DNA from: Clostridia bacterium
GTDB lineage: Bacteria; Bacillota; Clostridia; TANB77; CAG-508
Reading direction: 5' to 3'
DNA length: 36,193 nucleotides
Assembly (NCBI GenBank): GCA_022791835.1
Contig: JAAVZW010000002.1
Location: 1 to 36,193, forward strand
Shown: in pieces, positions 27,144 to 34,757 of the stretch
How the letters are laid out: every line of letters begins with the position of its first letter
Position numbering within the stretch: the first letter of the stretch is position 1
Program-made: the position numbers and the translations under genes
The notes under the pieces: generated by a model
What the model was told of the DNA's origin: nothing
Databases searched by the model: none
The model's input: the letters and a program-made list of their open reading frames with translations, nothing else

Positions 27144-28310
27144 TATTTTCTACCTTTCCGAAGTCCTCTATTGCCGAACTTCTTACATAATCTATTCTTT
27201 TATCACTTGCCTTTGCAAGCGTTGGTGCTCCGTTTAGGCTTTTTTACTAGCCCAACTGAGAGCTCCTCAAATTTTTTCTTTGTTACTAGTTTTTCAAGAG
27301 CCGTTAGCCCAAGAGGTTTCTTTTCATACAAAAGTGCTTCTTCTATTCCTCCTTCTGTTTTTAGAATGTCGAATAGCTTGTCTACGTCTGTGATTTTTCT
27401 ATTGCTCTTACCTTCGACTGCTTTCCATCCTTCTACGCTGTTGCCATCTAATATTTGTCTTAGTGCTTCTGCTTCTAAGTCTTTTATCCACTCTGGTACT
27501 CCTTCTACGCCCATTAGCACTTGTCCGAGTTCTGTGTTTGTTAGAATTGCTGTATTTTTTGCTATTTCTACCTTTTTCAAATTTTCTTCAGTTCTAAAAC
27601 TACAAGCTCCTCTTGCTCTGCAAAATCTACAATGTTCACCTTCTGTGAATTCTCCTTCGCCAGCAAAAGCTTTTTGTGCTTGTGGCTTTACTACTTCATT
27701 GCCCCATTTTAGCAATTCTTCTATGTTCATTTCATATTCGGATATATTGTCTATGCGTGGTTGTACGATAGCCATTTTCACGTTTGTTATTGGATATATG
27801 TATCTAAAAGCTTCAAATGCTCCGAGTGCATATAGCATCATTTGTGGATTATTTTCAGCTGATACTTGTACGCCTTTTCCATATTTGAAGTCTACTATAG
27901 TTAGCTCATTTTCTCTAATCATTAGAAAATCTGCTGTTCCAAATCCGCTCAGGTACATAAGTGCTAAAATCTACAGTTTGTTCTACAAGCATAAATGGTT
28001 CTACTTTTGATTGTAGTCTAAGCTCTTTTATATAGTCTAGATATGTATCTGTGTGTGTTAGCATTTCTGCATCGTAGAATTCTTCTTTTTCAAATTTTTT
28101 AATTCTTGCATTATAACTTCTTTTACCTAATGAATCGAAGAATGCATTTTTAACTTTAAATTCTGCAATCTCATGTGCTAGAGTGCCCTCTGCCATGTAG
28201 CTACTTGCTTTATTCTCGAATTGCTCTTCTAGTCTTGCTGAACGCGGGCACTTTAGCCATTTGTGAGCACTACTCGCGGATAGCATGGCATGCTTTTTCT
28301 CCTCACTCAT
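27136..28310 (-). CDS. DUF2800 protein (PD-(D/E)XK nuclease-like), two CGGN sites
   Basis: A 390-residue protein. CGG at 27945-27947 gives Gly122 (STYVPE-G-FGTADFLMIRE) and at 27230-27232 gives Gly360 (LVKKPK-G-APTLAKASDK). The sequence is that of DUF2800 proteins: SASSAHKWLKCPRSARLEEQ, GTLAHEIAE, then FGTADFLMI and TIVDFKYGKG with the D...DxK nuclease-like core, and a late CRFCRARGACSFR cysteine set as in AddB/Cas4-type iron-sulfur nucleases. 1175 minus 2 is 1173, divisible by three. Likely acts in phage recombination. Confidence 0.88.
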
Positions 28311-28684
28311 ATTTGAATACCTGCCTCTCTTAGCATTACAGCTATTTGGTTGTAATTTACCGGATCTATTTGCATCAGTGTTTGGGCTTTGAAAGTTGTA
28401 AATATTGATTGAATTAAATCTGTCCTTCCCATAGCCTGTGCGTTTGACATTGCGCGTGCTATTTGGTCGAATGTAAAGCTCTCTGCTTGAGGTGCTGTTG
28501 GTACTACTTGTGCAACTGGTGTAACGGGTGCAGGTTGCACTGGTACAGGATTTACTGGCTGTACTGGTGCTATTGGAGTTTGTGGCTCTACGCTATCTGC
28601 ACAGCTTTCTTTTACCCTTGCTTTACTTTCTAATATTTCTCTTATTGCGTGTATGTCTTCAAAAAATCTTTCTAATTTATCCAT
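28307..28684 (-). CDS. Phage protein with Pro/Val-rich linker
   Basis: A 125-residue protein: an N-terminal helix, a Pro-Val repeat linker (residues ~33-68, PIAPVQPVNPVPVQPAPVTP), then a helical domain ending IDPVNYNQIAVMLREAGIQI, an ending I recognise from other clostridial phages without known function. Overlaps the DUF2800 start by 4 bases. Confidence 0.55.
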   Translation of the reverse strand: MDKLERFFEDIHAIREILESKARVKESCADSVEPQTPIAPVQPVNPVPVQPAPVTPVAQVVPTAPQAESFTFDQIARAMSNAQAMGRTDLIQSIFTTFKAQTLMQIDPVNYNQIAVMLREAGIQI

Positions 28685-28686
28685 AA

Positions 28687-28950
28687 TTATTTTTCCTCCT
28701 TAATAATTAATTTAATTCCTGTTCTGTCTTCGCCCTCGACGTCTACATTTGAAAAACCTGGTACACAGACTAGGTTTATTCCTTTTGGTGCCACAAAGCC
28801 TCTTGCTATTGCAATAGCTTTGATTGCTTGGTTTAAAGCTCCTGCTCCAATCGCTTGCATTTCTGCTTTTCCTCTTTCTTCGACTAGTCCTGCGATTGCT
28901 CCTGCTACTGAGTTTGGATTTGATTTACTTGATATTTTTAAAATTTCCAT
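28687..28950 (-). CDS. SpoVS-family protein
   Basis: An 87-residue protein with the whole SpoVS pattern: MEILKISSKSNPNSVAGAIA, AEMQAIGAGALNQAIKAIAI, ARGFVAPKGINLVCVPGF. SpoVS is an Alba-like nucleic-acid-binding protein that affects sporulation in Bacillus. Here it lies in the early phage operon with an AAAGGAG ribosome site, so it could be a phage DNA-binding or host-development modulator. No in-frame CGG. Confidence 0.88.
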   Translation of the reverse strand: MEILKISSKSNPNSVAGAIAGLVEERGKAEMQAIGAGALNQAIKAIAIARGFVAPKGINLVCVPGFSNVDVEGEDRTGIKLIIKEEK

Positions 28951-29018
28951 TTTCTTTTTTCTCCTTTTTTTCTTGATATTTTTTGTTATGCATGTTATAC
29001 TTAAGTTATACTAGTTTT

Positions 29019-29306
29019 TTAAGGGTTGTTACGTTTTTGTGACAACTCTATTAATTTTCTTACTTTGACTTGACTTTCTTCGTTGCTGAATACAATTTTT
29101 TCTATTTCGTGTTCATACTTTTTAGCTTCTCTGCATTTGTGCCTTAGCACTGTGTCTTGCGTATCGATTTTGTCTGACAAAGTTATCATTTTAGTTTTAA
29201 TAGACGTACAAAGTTTTGATAGAGTTGAATTGCCAAAAAGTAAAGCTACTAGCAAGCCTATACTGATTATCATTAAAACTATGATTGTTCCCATAATTGT
29301 TTCCAT
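29019..29306 (-). CDS. Single-pass membrane protein with coiled coil
   Basis: A 95-residue protein: residues 4-25 are hydrophobic (MGTIIVLMIISIGLLVALLF), followed by a charged helical cytoplasmic tail. GGAGG lies 8 bases before ATG 29306. Function unknown. Confidence 0.55.
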   Translation of the reverse strand: METIMGTIIVLMIISIGLLVALLFGNSTLSKLCTSIKTKMITLSDKIDTQDTVLRHKCREAKKYEHEIEKIVFSNEESQVKVRKLIELSQKRNNP

Positions 29307-29344
29307 GATTTATTCCTCCTTCCTAAGATTTAGCTCTATAATAT

Positions 29345-29482
29345 TTACTTTAAAACCCACTCTAGTGCTTCTACTATTGCTGAATGCATTTTTTGTTCTA
29401 TTGTTCTTTCTTTAAAATCTGTATTTTTCAAACGCTCTTTATGCTTTTTTATTTCTTCTTCTATTTGCACTCTATCTTTCAC
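29345..29482 (-). CDS. Very small charged protein
   Basis: A 45-residue helical protein from GTG 29482 (GGAGG upstream), MKDRVQIEEEIKKHKERLKN onward, ending HSAIVEALEWVLK. I recognise no family. Good ribosome site and operon position support it. Confidence 0.5.
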   Translation of the reverse strand: MKDRVQIEEEIKKHKERLKNTDFKERTIEQKMHSAIVEALEWVLK

Positions 29483-29589
29483 TATTTGTTCCTCCTTTCT
29501 ATTATCTTTCACTATGTATTTATTTTATAAAGTAATATACAAAGATTGATATGTAGAATGTTTCAAATGTTAATATTTGAAGTATAGCT

Positions 29590-29844
29590 TTAAGTTTTGC
29601 ATACTTGTACTTTTTCTTGCATTTCATTTGTTTTTTCCTCCTTTAATCCTATGAATTCTAAAAATTTAGATTTGATAATTATGTAGTTCCATCGGCCTCC
29701 TTGTTTTTTGGGTGGTACAGCACAGCCAAACGGAAATCTATTTTGCCTTAACCCTGCTCGTACAAACTCTGCGTTTTTTCCTAATCTTCTTCCTGCCTCA
29801 CAAGGAGTTAATGTTTCTATCTTTGATACTTCTTCCAAATTCAA
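29590..29844 (-). CDS. Excisionase-like DNA-binding protein
   Basis: An 84-residue protein. TPCEAGRRLGKNAEFVRAGL then FPFGCAVPPKKQGGRWNYII is the MerR/excisionase-type winged-helix pattern seen in small phage DNA-binding proteins encoded near the antirepressor. It may control excision or early transcription. No in-frame CGG. Confidence 0.6.
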   Translation of the reverse strand: MNLEEVSKIETLTPCEAGRRLGKNAEFVRAGLRQNRFPFGCAVPPKKQGGRWNYIIIKSKFLEFIGLKEEKTNEMQEKVQVCKT

Positions 29845-29881
29845 TCACCGCCTTTCATTTTAGTTTGTGTAGTTCGTCGCA

Positions 29882-30652
29882 TTATACTACTGTTTTCAAT
29901 AGATTAATAACTTCTTCATTCCATAAAGGTCTATAATCAGTGTGTCCATTTCGCGAGTATGGTTTTTCTTCTCCATACCTTTTGCCTTCTTCTGTTATTC
30001 TCCAATTCTTATCCTTCTTTATTTGTAATCCTAATTGGGCTAAAAGAATATTGACTGTTCTAGCTTGTAGTCCTCCTAGCAGTTCTCCTAATTGTGTCGG
30101 ATTATAGTTAGCAATTTCATGTGTAGCACTTGGCAATAATTTTTTATATTCGTCATAAGAGTATCCAGTTTCTTTTTCTGCTTCACTTATTGCTACGGCA
30201 TATACTAGCTCTAGTTTTATCCCTGTTGCGTTAAATATTGTTTCTGCAATGTTGAAGTGTTGCTTTAGAGCTTTGTCTATCGGTTTATGATATTTCTTCT
30301 TTAATTTCTGTACTGTAAAGTAGTTATTTACTAGCTCTCTTTGTACTTTCCAAGCTAAATCGTCGTTTAAGGATTTCACTAGCATTAGATAGCCACTTAC
30401 TGTAATTAAAATAATATCTTCATGAGCCTTATTTGATAATTTCATTATTTTGTGAGTACGAATTTCGTCGGCACAAACTTTAAAGTAATCTATCCCTTCT
30501 ATGAACTTATCCCTGTTTTCTCTAAAATTTCTACTCGCTGTTCCTTCTACTCTTTCATGTACCAAGTCAATATCTTTAAAAGTAACAACCCTTTGCCCCT
30601 TATACTCTTTCGTTTGTAATTCTCTGCTATTGATTTTTACTAAATTACTCAT
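29882..30652 (-). CDS. ORF6N-domain antirepressor
   Basis: A 256-residue protein. The N-terminal ~95 residues are an ORF6N DNA-binding domain (YKGQRVVTFKDIDLVHERVE, ASRNFRENRDKFIEGIDYF). A connecting helix follows, then a C-terminal winged-helix-like region with GLQARTVNILLAQLGLQIKK. Such proteins act as antirepressors in the lysis-lysogeny switch. A copy of the operator motif lies about 40 bases upstream of its start. Confidence 0.8.
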   Translation of the reverse strand: MSNLVKINSRELQTKEYKGQRVVTFKDIDLVHERVEGTASRNFRENRDKFIEGIDYFKVCADEIRTHKIMKLSNKAHEDIILITVSGYLMLVKSLNDDLAWKVQRELVNNYFTVQKLKKKYHKPIDKALKQHFNIAETIFNATGIKLELVYAVAISEAEKETGYSYDEYKKLLPSATHEIANYNPTQLGELLGGLQARTVNILLAQLGLQIKKDKNWRITEEGKRYGEEKPYSRNGHTDYRPLWNEEVINLLKTVV

Positions 30653-30689
30653 TTACTTTTCACCTCATTTTCTGTTCACTTTTATTAGG

Positions 30690-30700
30690 TTTTCCTAAGT
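30690..30700. promoter_or_regulatory. Operator copy between cro and antirepressor genes
   Basis: TTTTCCTAAGT within TTAGG-TTTT-CCTAA, a short palindrome identical to the one at 30941-30955. It overlaps the 3' end of the Cro-like gene and may control the antirepressor. Confidence 0.55.
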
Positions 30701-30919
30701 AGTTTGATAAAAAAAATTTGCTATTTGTTCCAGAGGGATCTCTAAGACGATGCAAAATTCAAAGATTTCTTTACTTTTAAAATCAACTTTTCCACTAAGC
30801 TTACTAATCAAAGTGGGTATACTCATATTTATTTTCGAGGCAAAGTTTTCTCTTGTCTTAAATTTCTCTATAATTCTTCCCAATAATCTATCGTAGCAAA
30901 AAACTAATTCATTTTCCAT
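30695..30919 (-). CDS. Cro-like XRE regulator
   Basis: A 74-residue protein with a single helix-turn-helix domain (FASKINMSIPTLISKLSGKV), first gene of the leftward early operon, divergent from the repressor gene. Typical Cro-type arrangement. Its promoter overlaps repressor operators. Confidence 0.75.
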   Translation of the reverse strand: MENELVFCYDRLLGRIIEKFKTRENFASKINMSIPTLISKLSGKVDFKSKEIFEFCIVLEIPLEQIANFFYQTT

Positions 30920-30940
30920 AAGTTTATCTCCTCCTTTCGT

Positions 30941-30955
30941 TAGGTTTTCCTAAGT
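30941..30955. promoter_or_regulatory. Operator near the start of the early operon
   Basis: TTAGG-TTTT-CCTAA palindrome, just downstream of the early promoter -10 box. Binding here would block leftward early transcription. Confidence 0.6.
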
Positions 30956-30963
30956 ATGCTTTT

Positions 30964-30992
30964 ATAATAACCCAATCTTTTTTAAAAGTCAA
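30964..30992 (-). promoter_or_regulatory. Leftward early promoter
   Basis: Minus-strand TTGACT (30987-30992), 17-base spacer, TATTAT (30964-30969). It drives the Cro-like gene and early operon. Confidence 0.7.
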
Positions 30993-31015
30993 TAGTTTTT
31001 TAAAAAAAAATTAAT

Positions 31016-31070
31016 TTTTCCTAAGTTTTTTTAAAAATAGCTTGATTTTTCCTAAGTTTATGCTTATAAT
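31016..31070 (+). promoter_or_regulatory. Repressor promoter with two operator half sites
   Basis: TTGATT (31042-31047), 17-base spacer, TATAAT (31065-31070). TTTTCCTAAGT occurs at 31016-31026 and 31047-31057, 31 bp (three helical turns) apart, the second lying in the spacer. The repressor can thus regulate its own gene. Confidence 0.7.
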
Positions 31071-31093
31071 GTATAATAAAGGAGGTTTAATCT

Positions 31094-31732
31094 ATGGGTA
31101 ATACAAAATTTTCATTACGCTTACAGCAAGCTATGGAATTAAGAAACTTAAAATCTTCACAAATAGAAAGCATGAGTGAAAAGCTTTTAATGGAAGGACG
31201 CATAAAAAAAGCAATTAAAATGCCATTGATTACAGATTATTTGAAGGGAAGATATGAGGCAAAACAAGATAATATACGAACTCTAGCCTTAATATTAGAT
31301 GTGGACGATAGATGGCTCATGGGAGATAATGTTCCAATGGAAAGAGAGGTTCCTTTCTCTGCAATATACTACTTTTCTAGGGATAATGAAAAACGAATAT
31401 TAGATACCTCGATTAGATTTGCAATACAAAATAGTTTGAATAAAGACGACATTTCCAATAATCAAGATATACGACTACTTTTAGATAAGCTAGATACTCT
31501 TGATATAAACATAGCAATAGAATTTGTTCAATACTTTTCAAATAAATATAGAGGAATGGAAGAATTTAGCTTAGAAAATGCAATTACCGCCTTAGAATAT
31601 TCTAGGGATAGCCATGCCGAGCCTAAAATTGAGGACATGTATATGCATCTTGCCAAAGAGGCGCAAGATTTAAAGCTCGAACAAGAAGATATAGATTATA
31701 TTTTAAATTTTTATAAGAGGAATAAGAAATAA
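31094..31732 (+). CDS. XRE-family phage repressor (ImmR-like)
   Basis: A 212-residue protein. The N-terminal ~80 residues are an XRE helix-turn-helix (SSQIESMSEKLLMEGRIKKA, ITDYLKGRYEAKQDNIRTLA, LDVDDRWLMGDN). It has no LexA-type protease domain. Next to it is an ImmA/IrrE peptidase gene, so induction is probably by cleavage of this protein, as with ImmR/ImmA of ICEBs1. GGAGG before the ATG. No CGG in the gene. Confidence 0.82.
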   Translation: MGNTKFSLRLQQAMELRNLKSSQIESMSEKLLMEGRIKKAIKMPLITDYLKGRYEAKQDNIRTLALILDVDDRWLMGDNVPMEREVPFSAIYYFSRDNEKRILDTSIRFAIQNSLNKDDISNNQDIRLLLDKLDTLDINIAIEFVQYFSNKYRGMEEFSLENAITALEYSRDSHAEPKIEDMYMHLAKEAQDLKLEQEDIDYILNFYKRNKK

Positions 31733-31745
31733 AATAGGAGGTTGT

Positions 31746-32498
31746 ATGAGTACGTCAAGAACTATAGCTATATGTGCTGAATTAAGTGAAATCTTAGAAC
31801 AATGCAATAACATAAACTTCTTAAGTAAAGAAGAGTTATACACTTTAATAGAATTCGTTAGAATTAGATTTGGCATTGATCCTAATAGGGCTTTTAATAT
31901 CTCTGAATTTTGTCAGAAGAATTTCAAGGATATTATAGAATATGATTTTCACAAGTTTAAAGATACAAGAATTGGAGGTTTTCTTGTTAAAAATAAATTG
32001 CCTGAAAAATCATACATTACAGTAAATTCTGCTAAGGATCCTTACAGTTTAATATTTGATCTAACGCACGAAATGATTCACTTTTTATTGCACCCCGAAG
32101 ACAGAAGGCATTATATTTCTTCTTCTTTTTGCGATATAGATAATTTTGAATGGCAAGCTAACGAGGGCGCAGCAGAACTTTTAATTCCCTATAAGCAGTT
32201 CATACCACAATTCGTAAGAGGAATTTGGCAATGTAAATCTAGAGCTGACTATTTGAATTTAGTAAAACTGTTATCTTCGCAATATGTAGTATCTACATCT
32301 GTTCTAGAATATAGAATAGTTGGGCTTAGTTATGAAATTTCTCAGTTTGAAGAGGGTGTAAAATTAGAAAATTTAGAGCTACTATCTAGAAGAGCCCAAG
32401 AGAAACAAGGAATCTATATGATTTCCTACAAAGAGCGTTTTAGTAGTAATAGCGCAAATCTAAAATTTATTTTATCACAATACAGAAAGTATGGTTAA
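31746..32498 (+). CDS. ImmA/IrrE-family metallopeptidase
   Basis: A 250-residue protein with the zinc site HEMIHFLLH (HExxH) near residue 112 and a downstream Glu in WQANEGAAELLIP, the usual third ligand region. Fourteen bases after the repressor gene, AGGAGG ribosome site. The family cleaves its cognate repressor to induce the element. No CGG in frame. Confidence 0.87.
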   Translation: MSTSRTIAICAELSEILEQCNNINFLSKEELYTLIEFVRIRFGIDPNRAFNISEFCQKNFKDIIEYDFHKFKDTRIGGFLVKNKLPEKSYITVNSAKDPYSLIFDLTHEMIHFLLHPEDRRHYISSSFCDIDNFEWQANEGAAELLIPYKQFIPQFVRGIWQCKSRADYLNLVKLLSSQYVVSTSVLEYRIVGLSYEISQFEEGVKLENLELLSRRAQEKQGIYMISYKERFSSNSANLKFILSQYRKYG

Positions 32499-32533
32499 TA
32501 AACTCGCTTAATGTGAAAGATAAATAAAAAAAC

Positions 32534-32612
32534 GGATAATGTGTTTAAAGTTTGTTTGCGACGAACTACACATTATCCAACACACAAAACACTCTGAAAG
32601 TGTTTGCTTTAT
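32534..32612 (+). terminator. Hairpins after the repressor operon
   Basis: GGATAATGTG (32534-32543) pairs with CACATTATCC (32569-32578). A second hairpin, AAACACT-CTGA-AAGTGTTT, follows at about 32587-32606. The first has a long loop and no U-run, so it may instead be a protein-binding or processing site. Together they probably end repressor-operon transcription. Confidence 0.45.
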
Positions 32613-32632
32613 TATTATATATGAAGCTCCCC

Positions 32633-32650
32633 CACTTTTCAAGTGTTTTT
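32633..32650 (+). terminator. Short intrinsic terminator before integrase
   Basis: CACTT-TTC-AAGTG followed by five Ts. It lies between the lysogeny genes and the integrase ribosome site, insulating integrase expression. Confidence 0.5.
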
Positions 32651-32684
32651 GAGAAAAAATATAAGAAATTTGGAGGTTATTTTT

Positions 32685-33995
32685 ATGGGTAACAAAATTG
32701 AAATCGACGAAGAGGTTTTAGAATCTCTTTTAAATCAAATTAAGAAAAATAGGCAAAAGCAAAAAAGACAAAATGGCACGGGTTCTGTTGTGTTTTTAGG
32801 AAGTTATAGATATAAACCTTACGCTGCTAGAATACTTATAGGAAAGGATATAAATGGCCGAGCTATATACTATGATATAGATACATTTAAAACTGAACTT
32901 GAGGCAATTGTGTGCTTAGAAAACTATCATAAAAATCCTACTCCTTTACAAGTCTATGAAAATAAGTATAACCGCATAGTATCTTTTCCTCAAAGACCTT
33001 ATCCTCTAGTTCCTGTTAGTAGTATAAATGCAGATATACACAGAAAAGATAAAAGAAATTATACTTTTAAACAAGTATTTGAAGAAATGAAAGAAAGCTT
33101 ATTTCCAACAAAAGAGGAAATAAAACTAGAAAAAGAATATCATATAAAAGCAGAAGGAAAATTCGGGCGTAAAAATGCTAGCAATTTGACGATTGCCTTT
33201 AATCAATCTAAAATATTATACAATAAGATATTTAGAGAATTAAGAACATCGGATTTTAAAACTTGCATTAATTCTCCTTCTGTAAAACCAAGCACAAAAA
33301 TAGAAATGGTAAAATTATTTAAGCATATGGATAACTATGCATATGCAGAAGATATAGTTGATAAAAAATATACAGAAAACTTAAAATCTCCTGCTACTAA
33401 TTATAAAACTAGGGTTCCTTTTGCTTATGAAGATATTAAGTACTTGTGGAGCATACAAAGTGACGATTTTGCTATTCAATTCGTTAGAGATTTTTTGTTG
33501 CTTGCAATATACGAGGGATGTCGTGCTGAAGAATTACTTTTTATATTTACAAAGAATATATTCTTGGACAAAAATTACTTTATAGCAGGAATAAAAACTA
33601 AATCTGGAACTAACAGAGCTATTCCTATTCACCAAAAGGTAAAGCATATAATAGAAAAGTACTATAACAAAAATAATGAATTCTTGTTTAACACACCTAC
33701 TGGTAAAAGAATAACATACGCAATGTATTTAAAATATTACAAGAAATTTATTAAAGGGCATCCTCTATTATTAGATAAAACTGCTCATTGTGGCAGGCAC
33801 GCATTAGAGACAGAATTACAAAAGTTAAATATTAAACAGACTATTATTAATTCTATTCTTGGACATGCAAATGGCAATGTTGCTGACGATGTTTACAACC
33901 ACGTATCCATCGAAGAAAAAATAGAAGCGATAAATATGGTTACTTATGAAATTGGCAAATTATGTATTCTAAAAAGTAAGAAAAAAGTCTCTTAG
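32685..33995 (+). CDS. Tyrosine recombinase (phage integrase)
   Basis: A 436-residue protein; ATG 32685 follows GGAGG, while an ATG 42 bases upstream has no ribosome site. N-terminal arm-binding region, core-binding domain (residues ~130-235), then the catalytic domain with Arg in GCRAEELLFI, HxxR-like HCGRHALETEL (Arg II), LGHANG, and the tyrosine in DDVYNHVS. It inserts and excises the prophage; its place at the very end of the phage fits. Three CGG triplets straddle codons and are harmless. Confidence 0.9.
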   Translation: MGNKIEIDEEVLESLLNQIKKNRQKQKRQNGTGSVVFLGSYRYKPYAARILIGKDINGRAIYYDIDTFKTELEAIVCLENYHKNPTPLQVYENKYNRIVSFPQRPYPLVPVSSINADIHRKDKRNYTFKQVFEEMKESLFPTKEEIKLEKEYHIKAEGKFGRKNASNLTIAFNQSKILYNKIFRELRTSDFKTCINSPSVKPSTKIEMVKLFKHMDNYAYAEDIVDKKYTENLKSPATNYKTRVPFAYEDIKYLWSIQSDDFAIQFVRDFLLLAIYEGCRAEELLFIFTKNIFLDKNYFIAGIKTKSGTNRAIPIHQKVKHIIEKYYNKNNEFLFNTPTGKRITYAMYLKYYKKFIKGHPLLLDKTAHCGRHALETELQKLNIKQTIINSILGHANGNVADDVYNHVSIEEKIEAINMVTYEIGKLCILKSKKKVS

Positions 33996-34100
33996 AGCCC
34001 AATAAATTTTATAAGGTTAATAACAAATTAATCACAAACAGTAAAAACCATGAAAATCAAAAATGCAAATTCGCTTAGAGTTTCAAGGCTTTTACTGTTT
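33996..34100. other. Probable right prophage end near the 3' end of the Smr gene
   Basis: Between the integrase stop and the Smr stop no gene is seen. An 11-bp inverted repeat, AAACAGTAAAA (34036-34046) and TTTTACTGTTT (34090-34100), spans the Smr stop codon. The CTTAGAG sequence occurs twice (about 33992 and 34074). Phage integrases often use gene 3' ends, so the attachment site may be here. The matching left end is not in the window, so the core cannot be defined. Confidence 0.35.
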
Positions 34101-34352
34101 TAGATATATTAACGTTATTCCTTTATTAAAGGGAATTTCTTTTCTTTCTATTTTTTTATGTTTAAATTCTTTTCTTACCATGTTTAGGATGATTTGTCCT
34201 TTTCTATATCCATGTACTACTACTATTTCTTTTATTTTTGGTTCTGCTGTGTCTATTGCTTTTTCTAAGTAATATCTTGCTTCGTCTTCTTGCATGTCAT
34301 GCAAGTCTAAGATTATTTTTTCTTCGTTTGGTATGAATAAGTCCTCTAGCAT
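34092..34352 (-). CDS. Smr-domain protein (host)
   Basis: An 86-residue protein; ATG 34352 follows AAAGGAGG. LDLHDMQEDEARYYLEKAID, then VVHGYRKGQIILNMVRKEF is the Smr (small MutS-related) fold with its LDLHG-like and HGxGxG-like motifs. Smr proteins cleave or bind nucleic acids, some acting at stalled ribosomes. It lacks the MutS core. The 3' end may be the phage integration target. The usual HGxGxG is HGYRKGQ here. Confidence 0.8.
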   Translation of the reverse strand: MLEDLFIPNEEKIILDLHDMQEDEARYYLEKAIDTAEPKIKEIVVVHGYRKGQIILNMVRKEFKHKKIERKEIPFNKGITLIYLKQ

Positions 34353-34387
34353 TTGATTTCCTCCTTTTGTTATTCCTTTTAACCTAG

Positions 34388-34430
34388 AAAAGATAGAGGT
34401 AACTTTTAGTTTGCCTCTATCTTCCTTTTT
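34388..34430 (+). terminator. Intrinsic terminator between secG and smr
   Basis: AAGATAGAGG (34390-34399) pairs perfectly with CCTCTATCTT (34414-34423), 10 bp, followed by CCTTTTTT on the plus strand and preceded by an A-run on the plus strand; it may work both ways. Confidence 0.65.
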
Positions 34431-34449
34431 TATTATTAATTTATTTTTC

Positions 34450-34695
34450 TTAGATATAGAAAATTGAAAGTGCAACTGCAAGAACTGCAAAAGTAATTCC
34501 AAGTCCTATTGTCCATTTTTTCATTCTTCCTTCTTTGGTTCTACCTTTGTTTTGGTTGTAAAAATTATTTGTGCTTGAACCTGTTATTGTACTTGATACT
34601 CCTTCACTCTCTTTTGTTTGGATTAATGTAAGTACTATTAGTACAAGTGTTACTATAACATATATTACTAGTAATATATTTTTTATCATTTCCAT
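34450..34695 (-). CDS. secG: Protein-export membrane protein SecG (host)
   Basis: An 81-residue protein with two membrane helices (ILLVIYVIVTLVLIVLTLIQ and WTIGLGITFAVLAVALSIFY) separated by a polar Ser/Thr/Asn-rich loop that holds the SecG-typical TGSSTNNFYNQNKGRT. Part of the SecYEG translocon. GGAGG before ATG 34695. No in-frame CGG. Confidence 0.9.
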   Translation of the reverse strand: MEMIKNILLVIYVIVTLVLIVLTLIQTKESEGVSSTITGSSTNNFYNQNKGRTKEGRMKKWTIGLGITFAVLAVALSIFYI

Positions 34696-34757
34696 GTTTT
34701 TCCTCCTCGCACTACAAATGCATATTGTATTTTATCACATTTGTTTTGTAATTGCAA

